From: Meandrina meandrites
Taxonomy: Eukaryota > Cnidaria > Anthozoa > Scleractinia > Meandrinidae
Length of the DNA: 64,000 nt
NCBI GenBank assembly: GCA_963693305.1
Contig: OY855905.1
Span: 2,632,201-2,696,200, forward strand
Direction of reading: 5' to 3'
A program made the position numbers and the translations under genes. The notes under the pieces were generated by a model. The model ran no database searches. It was given only the letters and a program-made list of their open reading frames with translations, and had not been told where the DNA came from. Each line of letters begins with the position of its first letter. Within the stretch, counting starts at the first letter, position 1. Shown here in pieces: positions 1 to 11,011 of this stretch.

Positions 1-3000
1 ATAGCGGCCGAAAAAGAAACAAAACTGAAATTTGAATTCACTCAGAGCATGCTCCAAACCAGTAAGGAGGCTGTTGACGAGTGGAATAAATTGAAGACCC
101 TCGACACGGCGACTGGTTCAAATACGAAAATCGTTGAAGAGCAAACGGTCGGGACAGGTACAAGTCAGTACTTAAAGGTGACAATTCACGAAACCGATAA
201 AATATCCGTAAAAGAAATATTCAAAATATTACAATTTTATCCTGATATATTCCCTGGCCAAAAAACAAAACAGACAAGGTTCGAAATGCCGATTGGAGGA
301 GAGACAAGGAAATTTCGTTTGAGTAAGAGTGGACCCTTTGGTGGTAGAAACCAAATATTGGTACACACTAGCGACGCCGATTGGCCTGGTACTACAAAAA
401 GAGCTGGCCAAAGGGGTTACTGGGCCCCTGATTACGACACAATGGTAGATAAGGTCCTAAGTAAGTTTCCTGACCGTGATAAACTAGTCAACGCTATGCT
501 AGAGGCCGTTGATTATGAACTTGTTAGTCAACCTGATTTCTCTGATAAGCTTAAAATCACTGGGCAGGATACACAATCAGCTGACACCAGACGAGCTTCT
601 GTAGAATTTATGGTTATTTCAATGGTTGCAGAAGCGGCTCAGCCCACAGATGAGTTGAAAGCCAACTTTTTGAAAGAGCTAGCAAAAAAGATAAGGGAAC
701 AAGACAGATTCCCGGAAAGTAAAGATATTCCAAGACTGGAAAAATTACAAGGAAAATCAGGACGAAGTCCAGCAATGGATGAGGTTGTGGATGGCATGCT
801 TAAAACCATCCCACGGAAACGAAAAGACATAGACGAAGTCTTCAGCACAGATGAATTTCCCGTTAGGAAAAAAGGTGGCACAAGGGAAGGGCGAGAACTA
901 ATACATAACCAAGGAAGTGAGATGGTTCCTTCTTATCTCATACGCAAACGTGCTGCTGGGGATCACGATGGAGAGGTTATTGCCGCAAAAGTCGCCAAAT
1001 CTTGCACTGGAACAAGCCGTAGAAGAAAACGCTTTGCTTGCTCGCTAAATGATAAAGAAGAATCCGTTACTGTTGATGAGGAATCTATCAAAGTTACTGA
1101 AGACAAGGTGGAGTTTGATGTGGTAGATCGCCGTAATGCCAAAGAACGGGAGCACGTTCAGTTAAGATTGAATTCACAAGAACTGGCTACTCCCAAGCTG
1201 ATTGAGGACCACCTATCAAAATCCAAAAGAGCTGGAGCAAGTGAGGCCTACTCCAAAGTAAATAAAGGTTTAGCTGTCCACGGTCTGATATTTTCCGTTC
1301 TGGGGGCTGTAAACTACTTCCAGGAAGGTGATAACCTTCGAGGTGCCATTTCTGTGGCCCAGTCTGCTCATACACTTGGAGGACTTACTGGTCTCAATGA
1401 GATCGTTTCCAAGGTTGGAAAACGGGTTTTAAGTAGTGCAGCTAAAGGGTTGGCAAAAGGCTTAAATTTAGAGAAAGGCTTGGAAAGGTTATCCACGAAG
1501 GTGGAAAGGTTCGCCGAGAGAGGAGTCGGAGAGTTGCTGGGAGACATCCCTGTGGTAGGACTTGCGTTCGACATCTACTTCATTGAACAGGACATAGAAC
1601 AGTTGGCTGATTTAAATCTTAATGACCCGGAAGACGTCAAATTGTTACCGCTACGCGTGATCGATTTAGCACTTGACGTTAGCACGACGATACTGAGCCT
1701 AGTAGGAACATTTTGTCCGGAAGCAGAAGTCGTTACTGAGCCTCTAGTGATTGTCCTCTCAATAATACGAATGGCTATTGATGATTTCTACATCGATATA
1801 ATGGCGGAGATGGAGAAAGTTAATTGGAAAAGTCCATGGGCTGGCTTGGAGTTCCTTGGAGCACTAGTGAAAGGTTTCTTAGATGGAGCGGCAGATTTCT
1901 TAACAGGTGGTCTTAGAAGACAGATGGAGTCTTATAGGAAACAGGAAGAATATGACAAGAAACTCATTCAGGACCTGAAAAACCCGGATAACTATTACAA
2001 GATTGTTGGAGAAAAGGAGGGAGGTGGAGATACAATCGATTTCACCCAAGGGAGGCTGTCAAGTTTTGGTGGCTATATAAACTTCAGGCTCGATGACAAT
2101 AACCGAGCTAGGTTAGAAATCGGAGATGTCACTGGCAGCCATGGAACAATACGTAAGACATTTACAGTTGGTTCTAATCTTAAGGACATCGTTCTTGGGA
2201 TAGGTGAGTCGAGGAGTTTCACATACAAGCACGAAACTGCCAAACTCTGGTTTGTTATTCCAATCAAGTCATATGATGTCATTTGTGGAGCCGATCTTCA
2301 TGAAAAGTCTGTTTACGGTACTTATTATGGAAACTCCAACAACAACACATTTTATGCAGTACAGAATCCCAAGCCGACAACAAAACCACCGGGAAAAAAA
2401 GATGAGGAGTGTAACTTTGGAAATCTGAATCTTAAGTTTGTTACCGGAAACTATCATTACAATCTGTACGGTCGGGGTGGTAGCGACACCTTTTACCTAG
2501 GACCGGAAATGTCTGCTGTCACAGGAGGATCAGGAAGTGACCTGTACATTATCCAATCGGACGGCGGAAAAACAATAATCGATAACTTTGCTGAAGATAA
2601 CATGCGCGACATCATAGTTATAAACGTTAACTTTGATAATATCCAATGTCATCAGAGTAAAACTGATCTGGACGTCACTTATTCCAAGAGTCACCACATT
2701 CGTATCAAGAACTGGTTCACTCCTGGAGATCCCACGTATTACCGTCACGTGTCCTTTCGTAGTAAGGACGGAGTGATTTTTGTTCCAAAACAAACTTTAA
2801 ATAGCGAGGCTGTCCATCGTGTTCAATGTGTGGCGGTTGCTCTGGATTTAGGTGCAGCAAAAAGTGCTCAAACGGTCTCACTCAGTGATTCGAAATACAC
2901 TCAAGTCAAACAAGTATCGGGCTCAAATAGCTCAGATAATATTGTCGGTAATGACGTAAATAACATCTTAGATGGGGGTCGAGGAGCTGATCATTTGGCT

Positions 3001-6000
3001 GGAGGGAAAAATGAAGACACTTATATTATCAGAGCAAATGAAGGATGCGATGTTATTGACAATAATGCAGATGATTACTTTAACACAACTGACATTCTGG
3101 TGTTCGATGTACCGTTTGACTTGATAGATGTTCAAACAGTAGGAGATGACCTATCCGTAAGTGACAACAACAATGCACAAAGCTCCTGCTTTACTATAAC
3201 AAATTGGACCTTGGGGTACCGTTACAGGCATATTCTATTTACATCAGCAGATCACGTTGTCTTTAACGTGTCTACCAGTGAAAGCGGAAGTGTAGCCAAA
3301 GTGCCAATCATGCTAGATTACAAAACTTCACCAATAGGAATCTGTGTTGATTTGTCGGACTCACCTAGTCCAGACTGCATTAAACCAGCTGGTTACACCA
3401 ATGTCGCAACCGTTTCAGATTCAGCACAGGATGACCGTATAGTTGGAAATGCACAGACTAACTTTCTGAGCTGCAGTGGAGGAGAAGATTATCTTGAAGG
3501 CGGGGAAGGGACTGACAATTATGTTGTCAAGAAATCATGTCGAAAAGCAACCATCAACAATTTTGACAGTCGTCAGAAAGTTGATTTGTTGTACCTAGAC
3601 GAAACATTTGTAAACTTACGACTTCAGAAGGACAATAAGGATTTGAAGATAATGTCAAATTATGCAACACCGACTGTAACAGTTCAAAATTTTTTTAACT
3701 CGTCTGACAACCAGCATCTTGGAATAAGAACTATTGATGGAATTACACATCGAATAAATAATGAGACGGGAAACCTTGAGCCATACGAAGTATCAAAGGA
3801 TCCCACTGAATGTCAATGTACGCGCGCAGACTGTGATAGAGGAGTGATAACATACAATCTTACGGACGAAACTTGGAAACATGTTGTCCGTTTCCAATTG
3901 AAATCAAGTCACTGCAGTTACAAAATTTACGGGAATAATCTTAACAATTACCTTGACCCCGGAGCAGGCAATGGTTTTAATTACCAACATTTGGAAGGAA
4001 AGAATGGTTCTGACACCTACGTGTTGAAACACGGATATGGAGAGTTTAATGAAATTAACAATTATGCAGATGACAACAAGACAGACACCCTTGAGTTTGG
4101 AATAGAATTTGATGACATTCGTGTGTATTTCCATGGCCAATTTGATGTCATTCTTCAATCAAGCACTCGTCCCAGCTCACTCAGTGTTCGAATTCTGGAT
4201 TACTTCCGTGGTTCGAAATATCAACATCTTCAGATTACATCAGAGGACAAGGTTGTTTTTAATATTTCCAAACAATATCCATATAGAAAGATTATCGCCG
4301 TGGACCGTAGAATCATTGATTCGCCACAAAACATTGATCCTCATACCAATAGCATAATCGCAGCAGCAGAAGATTTAAAGGGATCGCTTACCTCTGCCAA
4401 CAACCTGACTGGCAGTAACACAACGAAAGAAATTGAAGGCGGTGTTCAGGCCGATATTCTACGTGGAGGACAAACAGGAACAATTTTTGAAGGAAAACAG
4501 GGTAACGACACGATTTATGGTGGCGCCGGTATTGATGTCATTTTTGGCGGGGATGGCAATGATACCATATATGCCGACAGCGGAGATGATTACATTTATG
4601 GCGGGAACGGATCGGACATCATTGATGGCGGCAATGGTAGTGATACACTCGCCTTCAAAGGTGATGGCTTTCTTCGCAAGGGAGTCACTGTTGATCTCAA
4701 TATTGGATTTGGAAAAGGAGTGGATGCTGAGGGAGATATCTACAAGAGCATTGAAAACGTATACGGAACAATTCACGACGACTTTCTGACCGGATCGGAT
4801 TCTGATAACAAGCTCTATGGTCTTGAAGGAGAAGATACACTGGCTTCTCTTGGCGGCGATGATAAACTTGTTGGCGGCGAAGGGAAAGATCTGTATTTAC
4901 TCTATAAGGCTTGGGGGTTAAAAATCATCGACAACTACGCAGATGATGAAAGTGAAGACACCCTCTCCCTGGCTCATTTGAACTCCTCTGATGTTTGCGT
5001 CTTCTTAGTTGGCAACGACTTACACCTTCAAGTTGATACGTCTAACCTGGCCTCGGTTCTTTTTCACGGTGAGCTTTTGACAGTGATAATTAGAAACTGG
5101 AACGTGAGTGCAAAGTACAGGCACCTTAAAGTTTTATTTGAAGACAACTTGTGGGAAGATTTCGCGTTATCGGCCATCGCTGCACGATTTGACAAGCTAG
5201 GAAATAGTACCAACTACATCGAAAACAGAACCAGCCTGCAGGTTGTCTCTGCAAACGCCACCGATGTAAGTTTGTCATGGCAACAAATGATTGGTCTTTT
5301 GTCACATCCTGAAACAGAGCTGTTCCTTGTACATTTTAAAGTACAAGACCCCAAAAGCTTAGGAAAAACAGACGTAGATAGTCAAACATCATTAAGTGTT
5401 CCGTCTCTTGATCCAGCCTCCCACTACGTCTTCGCTCTCGCATTAACAAAGTGCAACGCGACAATTGCCGTATCCCATACGCTTACTACTTATGGCCGAG
5501 AAAGATCCTGTCCCACAGCACAGGTACCACACTCGGCTGTTCAGTACGCTCCACCTACTTCTACATCAACTCCAGCTCACGGCACAATCGCCAGTTTGAA
5601 ATGTAATGCAGGATATAACATTGACGTCTACCGCACCGAGCAGAATACCACGTGTTTAGACCAAGAATGGATTCCCTCCCTTCCGGCTTGCCTGAAAATA
5701 AAACAATGTCCTGCCCTTACTAAGCCATCTAACGGAGAGGTTTCAACTAACGGAAATAACGAGGGATCAAAAGCTTATTATGTTTGCCACAAAGGATTCG
5801 TGTTAACTGGACCCAAAGAACGTACCTGTGTAGATGAAGCGTGGGATGGGACAGTTCCCAATTGCCAACCGCTAAGTTGCCCAAGACCACCAACTGTTGA
5901 TCATGGATCGTATCTTCCCTGTGATTATATAAAGCATACCAATACATATGGTACAGCTGCTAGACCCCTTGAAGGCTACTGTGTCAAGCTTCAGTGTACC

Positions 6001-6554
6001 AACTTATACCTTCCAAGTCATGTATTTCATGGGAGTACGTATCGTCCTCGATGGGAAAGTGACTGGGAGATACCACAAGGCGGACGAGCTTGTAGCGACG
6101 GAAAGTGGATCGGTTATGTGGACGATACCTGCGAACCCACTGTTAGACTTGCCAATTTGGAGGATAAGTGGAATAAGAAAAGAGGCTTACTTCAACTTTG
6201 GCAAAATGGTGCTTGGAATACAGCTTCGTCTGTCCCAGCAGAAAATATCCTAATTCTTTCCTGCAAAAGCGCGGGAATAGGTGATCCTCAGTATGTAACG
6301 CACAGTTCGAGCAACTCCCAGATATGGGTCACATGCTCTAAGCTACGGTTAACGCAACCAAAGCCAACTATATACGAAGGAAGACTTGAAGTATTAACTA
6401 ACGGCAACTGGGAAGGAGTATGCGTTACGGAAACGGGACAAGCGGAAAGACAGTCTGCGAGCATGGAGATTTGCGAGGCACTTGGCTTTAACTACAGATC
6501 TGCAGTTGTGAGCATCAGTACAGGCTGGACGGACCACAGGCTCGTCTGTTCACC
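1..6554 (+). CDS. Giant exon of secreted toxin-like chimera, copy 1 (5' end outside window)
   Basis: The frame is open from base 1 to the exon end; the true start lies upstream, as the paralogue at 26721 shows. Order seen: second N-terminal repeat module (49-750), basic RRRKR furin-type site (1018-1032), long helical and hydrophobic segment (about 1180-2000) resembling the TcdA/TcdB pore-forming domain, then repeated RTX-like modules (about 2461-5170). The clearest GGxGxDxU run is 4438-4670. FN3-like segment 5235-5500, sushi modules about 5506-5697, 5701-5874 and 5875-6141, and two SRCR-like modules 6148-6345 and 6349-6554. The exon ends at a GTAAGT donor (6555-6560), so the nearby TAA is intronic. 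Inferred role: secreted, proteolytically matured, calcium-binding membrane-active protein, perhaps defensive or venom-related. Architecture is clear; function is inference. Confidence 0.8.
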
Positions 6555-9536
6555 GTAAGTAAATGGTAGATTTATGTCTCCAGAATAATTAAGGGTGGAC
6601 TTGCCCACATGAAGTATATGTATGGGAGTTTTTGAACATATTATTTTCAGGTTTCGATGGATTTACGCGCTAGGTTTGCGGAGGGCTTTCGATGAGACAA
6701 ACTAGTATTCCAATAGAAAATTGAGCGATCGGCTCAAGGAAGCGTTTCTCTTGGAGTCAAAAGGGTCAGGGAAGTCGATGTTATCCCATCACAATTTTGA
6801 GATCAGAGTTAGCGGCTGGATAGCTTTCGACAAATTAGGAAAAACACTTTAAGGACGAGCTCTTCTTTTCGTTCGTAAGAGCTGTAGGTAGATCGGGCCT
6901 TTTTTGCAGCAAAGTGATTTCATTAAGCTACATAATAAGGCATTAGAACGATTAGAGATCTTTTGGATGAGAAAGGACAAGTTTTACCATTTTCTGTTTT
7001 TCAGTCGAAATACTCGTTACAAAAGACCACCTTTCTTCACTTTTATCAAGTCATTTCTGCTCTCCCAAATCACCTTCTGGAAAAGGCAAAAATAGAAGAA
7101 TTCGGCTCTGAAATGATAAATGCTGAAGATTTAGAATCTTTTCGTTTAAATGAAAACGTAAATATTAATTTACTCAAAGCTAAATCTAAAGACTTTTATT
7201 GGCTAATTATTCATAAGAAGTATATAGCTGAACAAACAGGGGCTAATTATTAATAAGAAGTATATAGCTGAACAAACAGGGGCAAAGCGGTGGAATAAAA
7301 CTATTCCAGTGGAGAAAACAAACTGGAGAAGGATATTCAAATCGGTTCAAAAGACGTGTAGTGAAAATAGACTAAGAGAATTCAACTTCAAATTCATCCA
7401 CAGAATTGTTGTAACTAAAAAGGAACTCTTTAGATTTAATATTAAATCAGACAGCAATTGCATATACTGTGGGGAACCAGACTCTATAGATCATACCTTT
7501 TTAGAACGCCAGTTTACTAAGTCCTTTTCTCGGGAAGTGCTAAAATGGTTTAATAGGGATAACAACTCCAATTTTAATTTAAACACTGAAGATTTCATTT
7601 TTGGACTCCCTTCGGTGTCGAATATCCTAACAAAGAAATTAAATTATACCCTCCTCTTCTTACGCTATTATATTTACAAAAGAAAGCTCCAGAATGACTC
7701 ACCACCTCTATTACTTTCCGATTTTATCAGCAAAATAAAATATAAGTATAAAATCGAAAAGATAATTTAATATTCATCATGAATGCTCCTCCTCGTCCTC
7801 TTCTTAGATTAGTATATTTATTAGGGATGATTATAATGTATGTGACTGTTAAGTGTTGTACTGTAAATTTTAGGCTTCAACTGTAGTATATAATTGAAAT
7901 AAATGTTCATTAAAAAAAAAAAAACCAGCAGTTGTAACATCCTAAAAATAAGGTCAAATACTGTGTCTACGATGGTGCATGAAAAATATTACTAGGCACA
8001 GGTGCTATACCTTGCAGTGCTATAATTTCGCCTTGCATCGCGTCTGAGTCTGTCAATCAATGAAAAGCGTTTTATCTCCCATGCTTTGAGGTCACGTCTG
8101 TTGACATACGAAAATATATTTCTTTCAGAATAACCCGAGTTGTTCTCCTTGCGAACGGGAAAAGGTAAGTGATCCATGCGTCTACCTTCTTTCATCTTCC
8201 AAAACATTGCTTTTCTTACTGATTTACTTTGGGATTAGACTGTCAATCACTATATTGGAAATACGTAAATGTGCACGGTCATTCCAACCAACCTACATTT
8301 TGCCCTCTATTTCCCTCTATTAACTGTGGTTAAAAGATTTCTCCAAAGCTAATCTAGATAAAGCTATATTCTAGTTTTGACGTTAGCGTTGCTAGTTCAG
8401 TGGTCGAGTGGCTTTGGGAACTGACCGATGTACAGAAGAACGTGCAATCTAGACTAGTGACAATTTTAGTGAGAAATTCTCTTCGTAGTCATGTCTTCCC
8501 CTATTCTAAATATTCTGTACTTTTACCTTTAATTCAGACAAACTGTGGTGTATCGCCCAAGTGGGAGCAGGTAGGATTTTTACCCTTTTCTACCCTGAAA
8601 TGCCATTGGATGAAAGATATATCATAACCATCATGCAACAGAAGGCAGCTTTTTCCACTCAACGGTTGAAAATGTGCTTTCCCAGTGATATCGAGAATTT
8701 TTCACAATTTTATTTCAGAATAGAAACGCGCCCGTGACCAACGCAAAATCGTGAATGTTACAAGACTTCTTTTGAAAGCTCTTTGCTTGTGCTCATCATT
8801 TCACTTTCGAAACAATGAATGAAACAGGATACTGTGGGTTTTCTTTGGTAAATCAAAGAAATATTACTTAGAATAGTTCCTGGTCTTCCTTTATTTTTAA
8901 AAACACGGTAGGCTCTCAGGGTTAACAAACAGACAAAATACAGTGGAAGTTATATAAATGTAAAAATTAGTACACTATCACAGTAATCCACTAAAACTAT
9001 AAGAATTAACAACCTGCTTACCATGAGCGCGGCGTGAACCTATTGGTATTCAACTGACGCAAGGTACTTCCTGCATTGGGTTTTTAAACGCTGCAAGGAG
9101 CTAGCTTGTCAACTTTAGGGTGTAAGCTGTCCGAAAGAATTACACTTGAGAAGTAAAAATTATTTTTTATATATAGTTTGCGCGAAGGAAAAGAACTGCA
9201 ACGCAAATTTTTCCCTAAGGACTTGTTATTTTATTATGATATAATCAAGAAGAGTTAATTAACCTTGTATTTCTATCAATAATTAACACTTAATGACTGA
9301 TCCCGAGGGAAACAGTTACTTTTGTTTCCCGTGAATCTCAATCTCAAGATCTGTTGCTCCCTCACAGACTTTTGGCGGGAAATGATTTTATTTTTAGATG
9401 TCATGTGACCTTGAAGTTGCCAATGAGAGCGCGCGCTGATGGAAAACAAAATGCCAGCTATGCAGCAATAGAAATATCAAACCAAATTCTTAAAGCGAAA
9501 AAGGCGATGAATAACTGTTTATGTTATACAATGTAG
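6555..9536 (+). other. Intron 1 of toxin-like gene copy 1
   Basis: Begins with GTAAGT and ends with TAG at 9534-9536. The giant exon leaves two bases of a codon and the next exon supplies one, so the phases fit. The intron aligns with 34053-34759 plus 44261-45985 of copy 2, but at visibly lower identity than the exons. It carries a LINE fragment. An open stretch near 8400-8600 is matched at 44294-44644 but is out of phase as an intervening exon. Confidence 0.7.
6939..7924 (+). mobile_element. 5'-truncated LINE 3' end with poly(A)
   Basis: The translation at 7309-7770 has the LINE C-terminal zinc-binding region typical of RT proteins (HRIVVTKKELF, then CIYCG and DHTFLE). It is followed by a stop, a short 3' UTR with AATAAA, and a poly(A) tract at 7912-7924. 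A 40-bp direct duplication (about 7200-7239 and 7240-7279) shifts the frame between the 6963-7253 part and the 7309-7770 part, so it is dead. The element is absent from copy 2, where the flanks join directly near 34447. No clean target duplication is resolvable because the site is A-rich. Confidence 0.85.
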
Positions 9537-9793
9537 TGAAACCAGCAGATGTAGATTGGAGGGGAGTAGACAACAGTGTGGTAACATGGTACGATGCAGA
9601 CAGAGATGTACTAATAGTTACCCAGTACCTCATGGTTACGTCACAAAATGTACCGGAAGTTATGAAGACGATACATGCGAGGTTAAGTGTAACCACGATT
9701 ACAAACTCAAGGGAGTATCCAAAGTTTATTGTAAAGGAGGAGTCTGGACAGACCAAAATGGACAACCCGCTTCATCGCACTGTGAAAGTATAG
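9537..9793 (+). CDS. Sushi-domain exon of toxin-like gene copy 1
   Basis: A 257-bp internal exon. Its first base completes the codon split at 6554, and it then encodes a short cysteine-rich linker and one sushi (CCP) module: PVPHGY, conserved cysteines, and a final GxVW then C. It ends with a single base (9793) before GTGTGT; joined to the AC that opens the next exon this gives an Asp codon. The same length and frame occur at 45986-46242. The acceptor (TAG after 9533) has a weak pyrimidine tract, so phase agreement and paralogue conservation are the main support. Confidence 0.75.
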
Positions 9794-10493
9794 GTGTGTA
9801 CGAAAGAATATTATCCGCATTATTCTCTCTTGGTGTGTGTCAGTTAATTAATTTTCGATGAACGTGAGAAGTAATTTACAGGCACAGTGAGGAATTAATT
9901 CAGAGTATGTTAAATATCACACTAATTCGCATGCTAAAGGGTCAAAGCCATAAACCACTTATGTAGCTTTTTTTACTTTTCTTTATGTTCAAATATCGTC
10001 ATTGTTCGAGTGGGTAAGCTTTGTCTAGTACCTGGGCCTATCTATTTTTAGGCATTTTGGTTTACGTGGTCCTAAAGGATAAGGCTGTGACGAATCACCT
10101 ACGTTCGTTAGGGACACATCACCGACACGAATTCACCGTAAAGGCCTGGGAAAAAGCCATACAGAAACTATGAAATTTAGAGCCGATGGCTTAAAATATA
10201 AGGGCCGGAAAACAGGCCCAGGGAAGAGGGCAAGATCCCGTAAGAAAAGGAGGAAGAAAAGGGAAGAGGCTATGAATGGTAGAAAGATTCACATAAGTGA
10301 GTGGTTTTTCCCTGTAGGTGGCAGGAAATGGGTTTTAAGTGGCCGTGAGACGGGCTCATTCATAGGTAGAATGGGAGGCAGAAAGTATCGAAGGATACAC
10401 AAGAGAATAGGGTACAGGAAGTTTCCTATTGTATGCAGAGATCTATTTACTCAAGTCCATATATAGACCATGTCTAACCCATTACTTTTTCAG
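9794..10493 (+). other. Intron 2 of toxin-like gene copy 1
   Basis: It runs from the GTGTGT donor to a TTACTTTTTCAG acceptor (ends 10493). It aligns along its length with 46243-46939 of copy 2. A basic open stretch at 10170-10466 is not preserved in the same frame in copy 2 and is not called as a gene. Confidence 0.7.
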
Positions 10494-11011
10494 ACACTCT
10501 GTTCAAGGACGACGTCTCGCGCCTGGTAGCGGCTCACAGTGGGAAAAGCCGCAAAGATTTATCTATCTTCCTAAGGGATCATTTGAGGAACACTTATCCT
10601 ACTGAATATTGGGTGGTTACGGTATATGACGATGTAAGCGGTTATGATAAGCACGCTTATCGTGGTATTCGTATAGGCTCTAAGTTTAGACATCATGGTG
10701 TTAACTATGTTGTTACACGATATCCAAAATATATTGCTCGCTCTCCCAGTGTCCCCATCTCAGAGGTTGTAGGCTCGGTTAGTGGGAGTGACCCAAAAGC
10801 TATTCGTGACAGTATTAAGAGCAAATTTGATACACGTGGCCAAGGTTACTCCTCGATACACGTCGTGAAAAAGAGATATTCAACTGGTTGGTGGCTCGGT
10901 AAGCGTAACGTTGGGGTAACGCTTTGGTCTGCATGGTATATACCAGGCAACAACCTCTTCTGGAAGGAGTTTTCAAATGTCTTTGTCATCGTCGTTGCTC
11001 CTCGTTACTGA
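10494..11011 (+). CDS. Terminal exon of toxin-like gene copy 1, unrecognised C-terminal domain
   Basis: A 518-bp exon after a strong CAG acceptor. Its first two bases complete a codon with 9793, and it encodes about 172 residues ending in APRY and TGA (11009-11011). Visible features are a charged helical start (LFKDDVSRLVAAHSGK), aromatic-rich beta-like stretches (EYWVVTVYDDVSGYD, GVNYVVTRYP) and a hydrophobic end (VFVIVVAPRY). I do not recognise the fold. The paralogous exon at 46940-47457 has the same length with only scattered replacements and no frame break, which argues that it is coding. Confidence 0.75.

Noticed and set aside
6555..6558. TAA directly after the giant exon as the real stop codon
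   Set aside because: It overlaps a GTAAGT donor conserved in copy 2, and the last SRCR-like module would be cut short.
8400..8627. Open frame in intron 1 of copy 1 as an extra coding exon
   Set aside because: The upstream half has stops in copy 1 and its end phase does not match the next exon, whereas the direct junction 6554 to 9537 fits exactly.
10170..10466. Basic 98-codon frame in intron 2 as a gene
   Set aside because: The frame is not kept in the aligned part of copy 2 (46600-46880).
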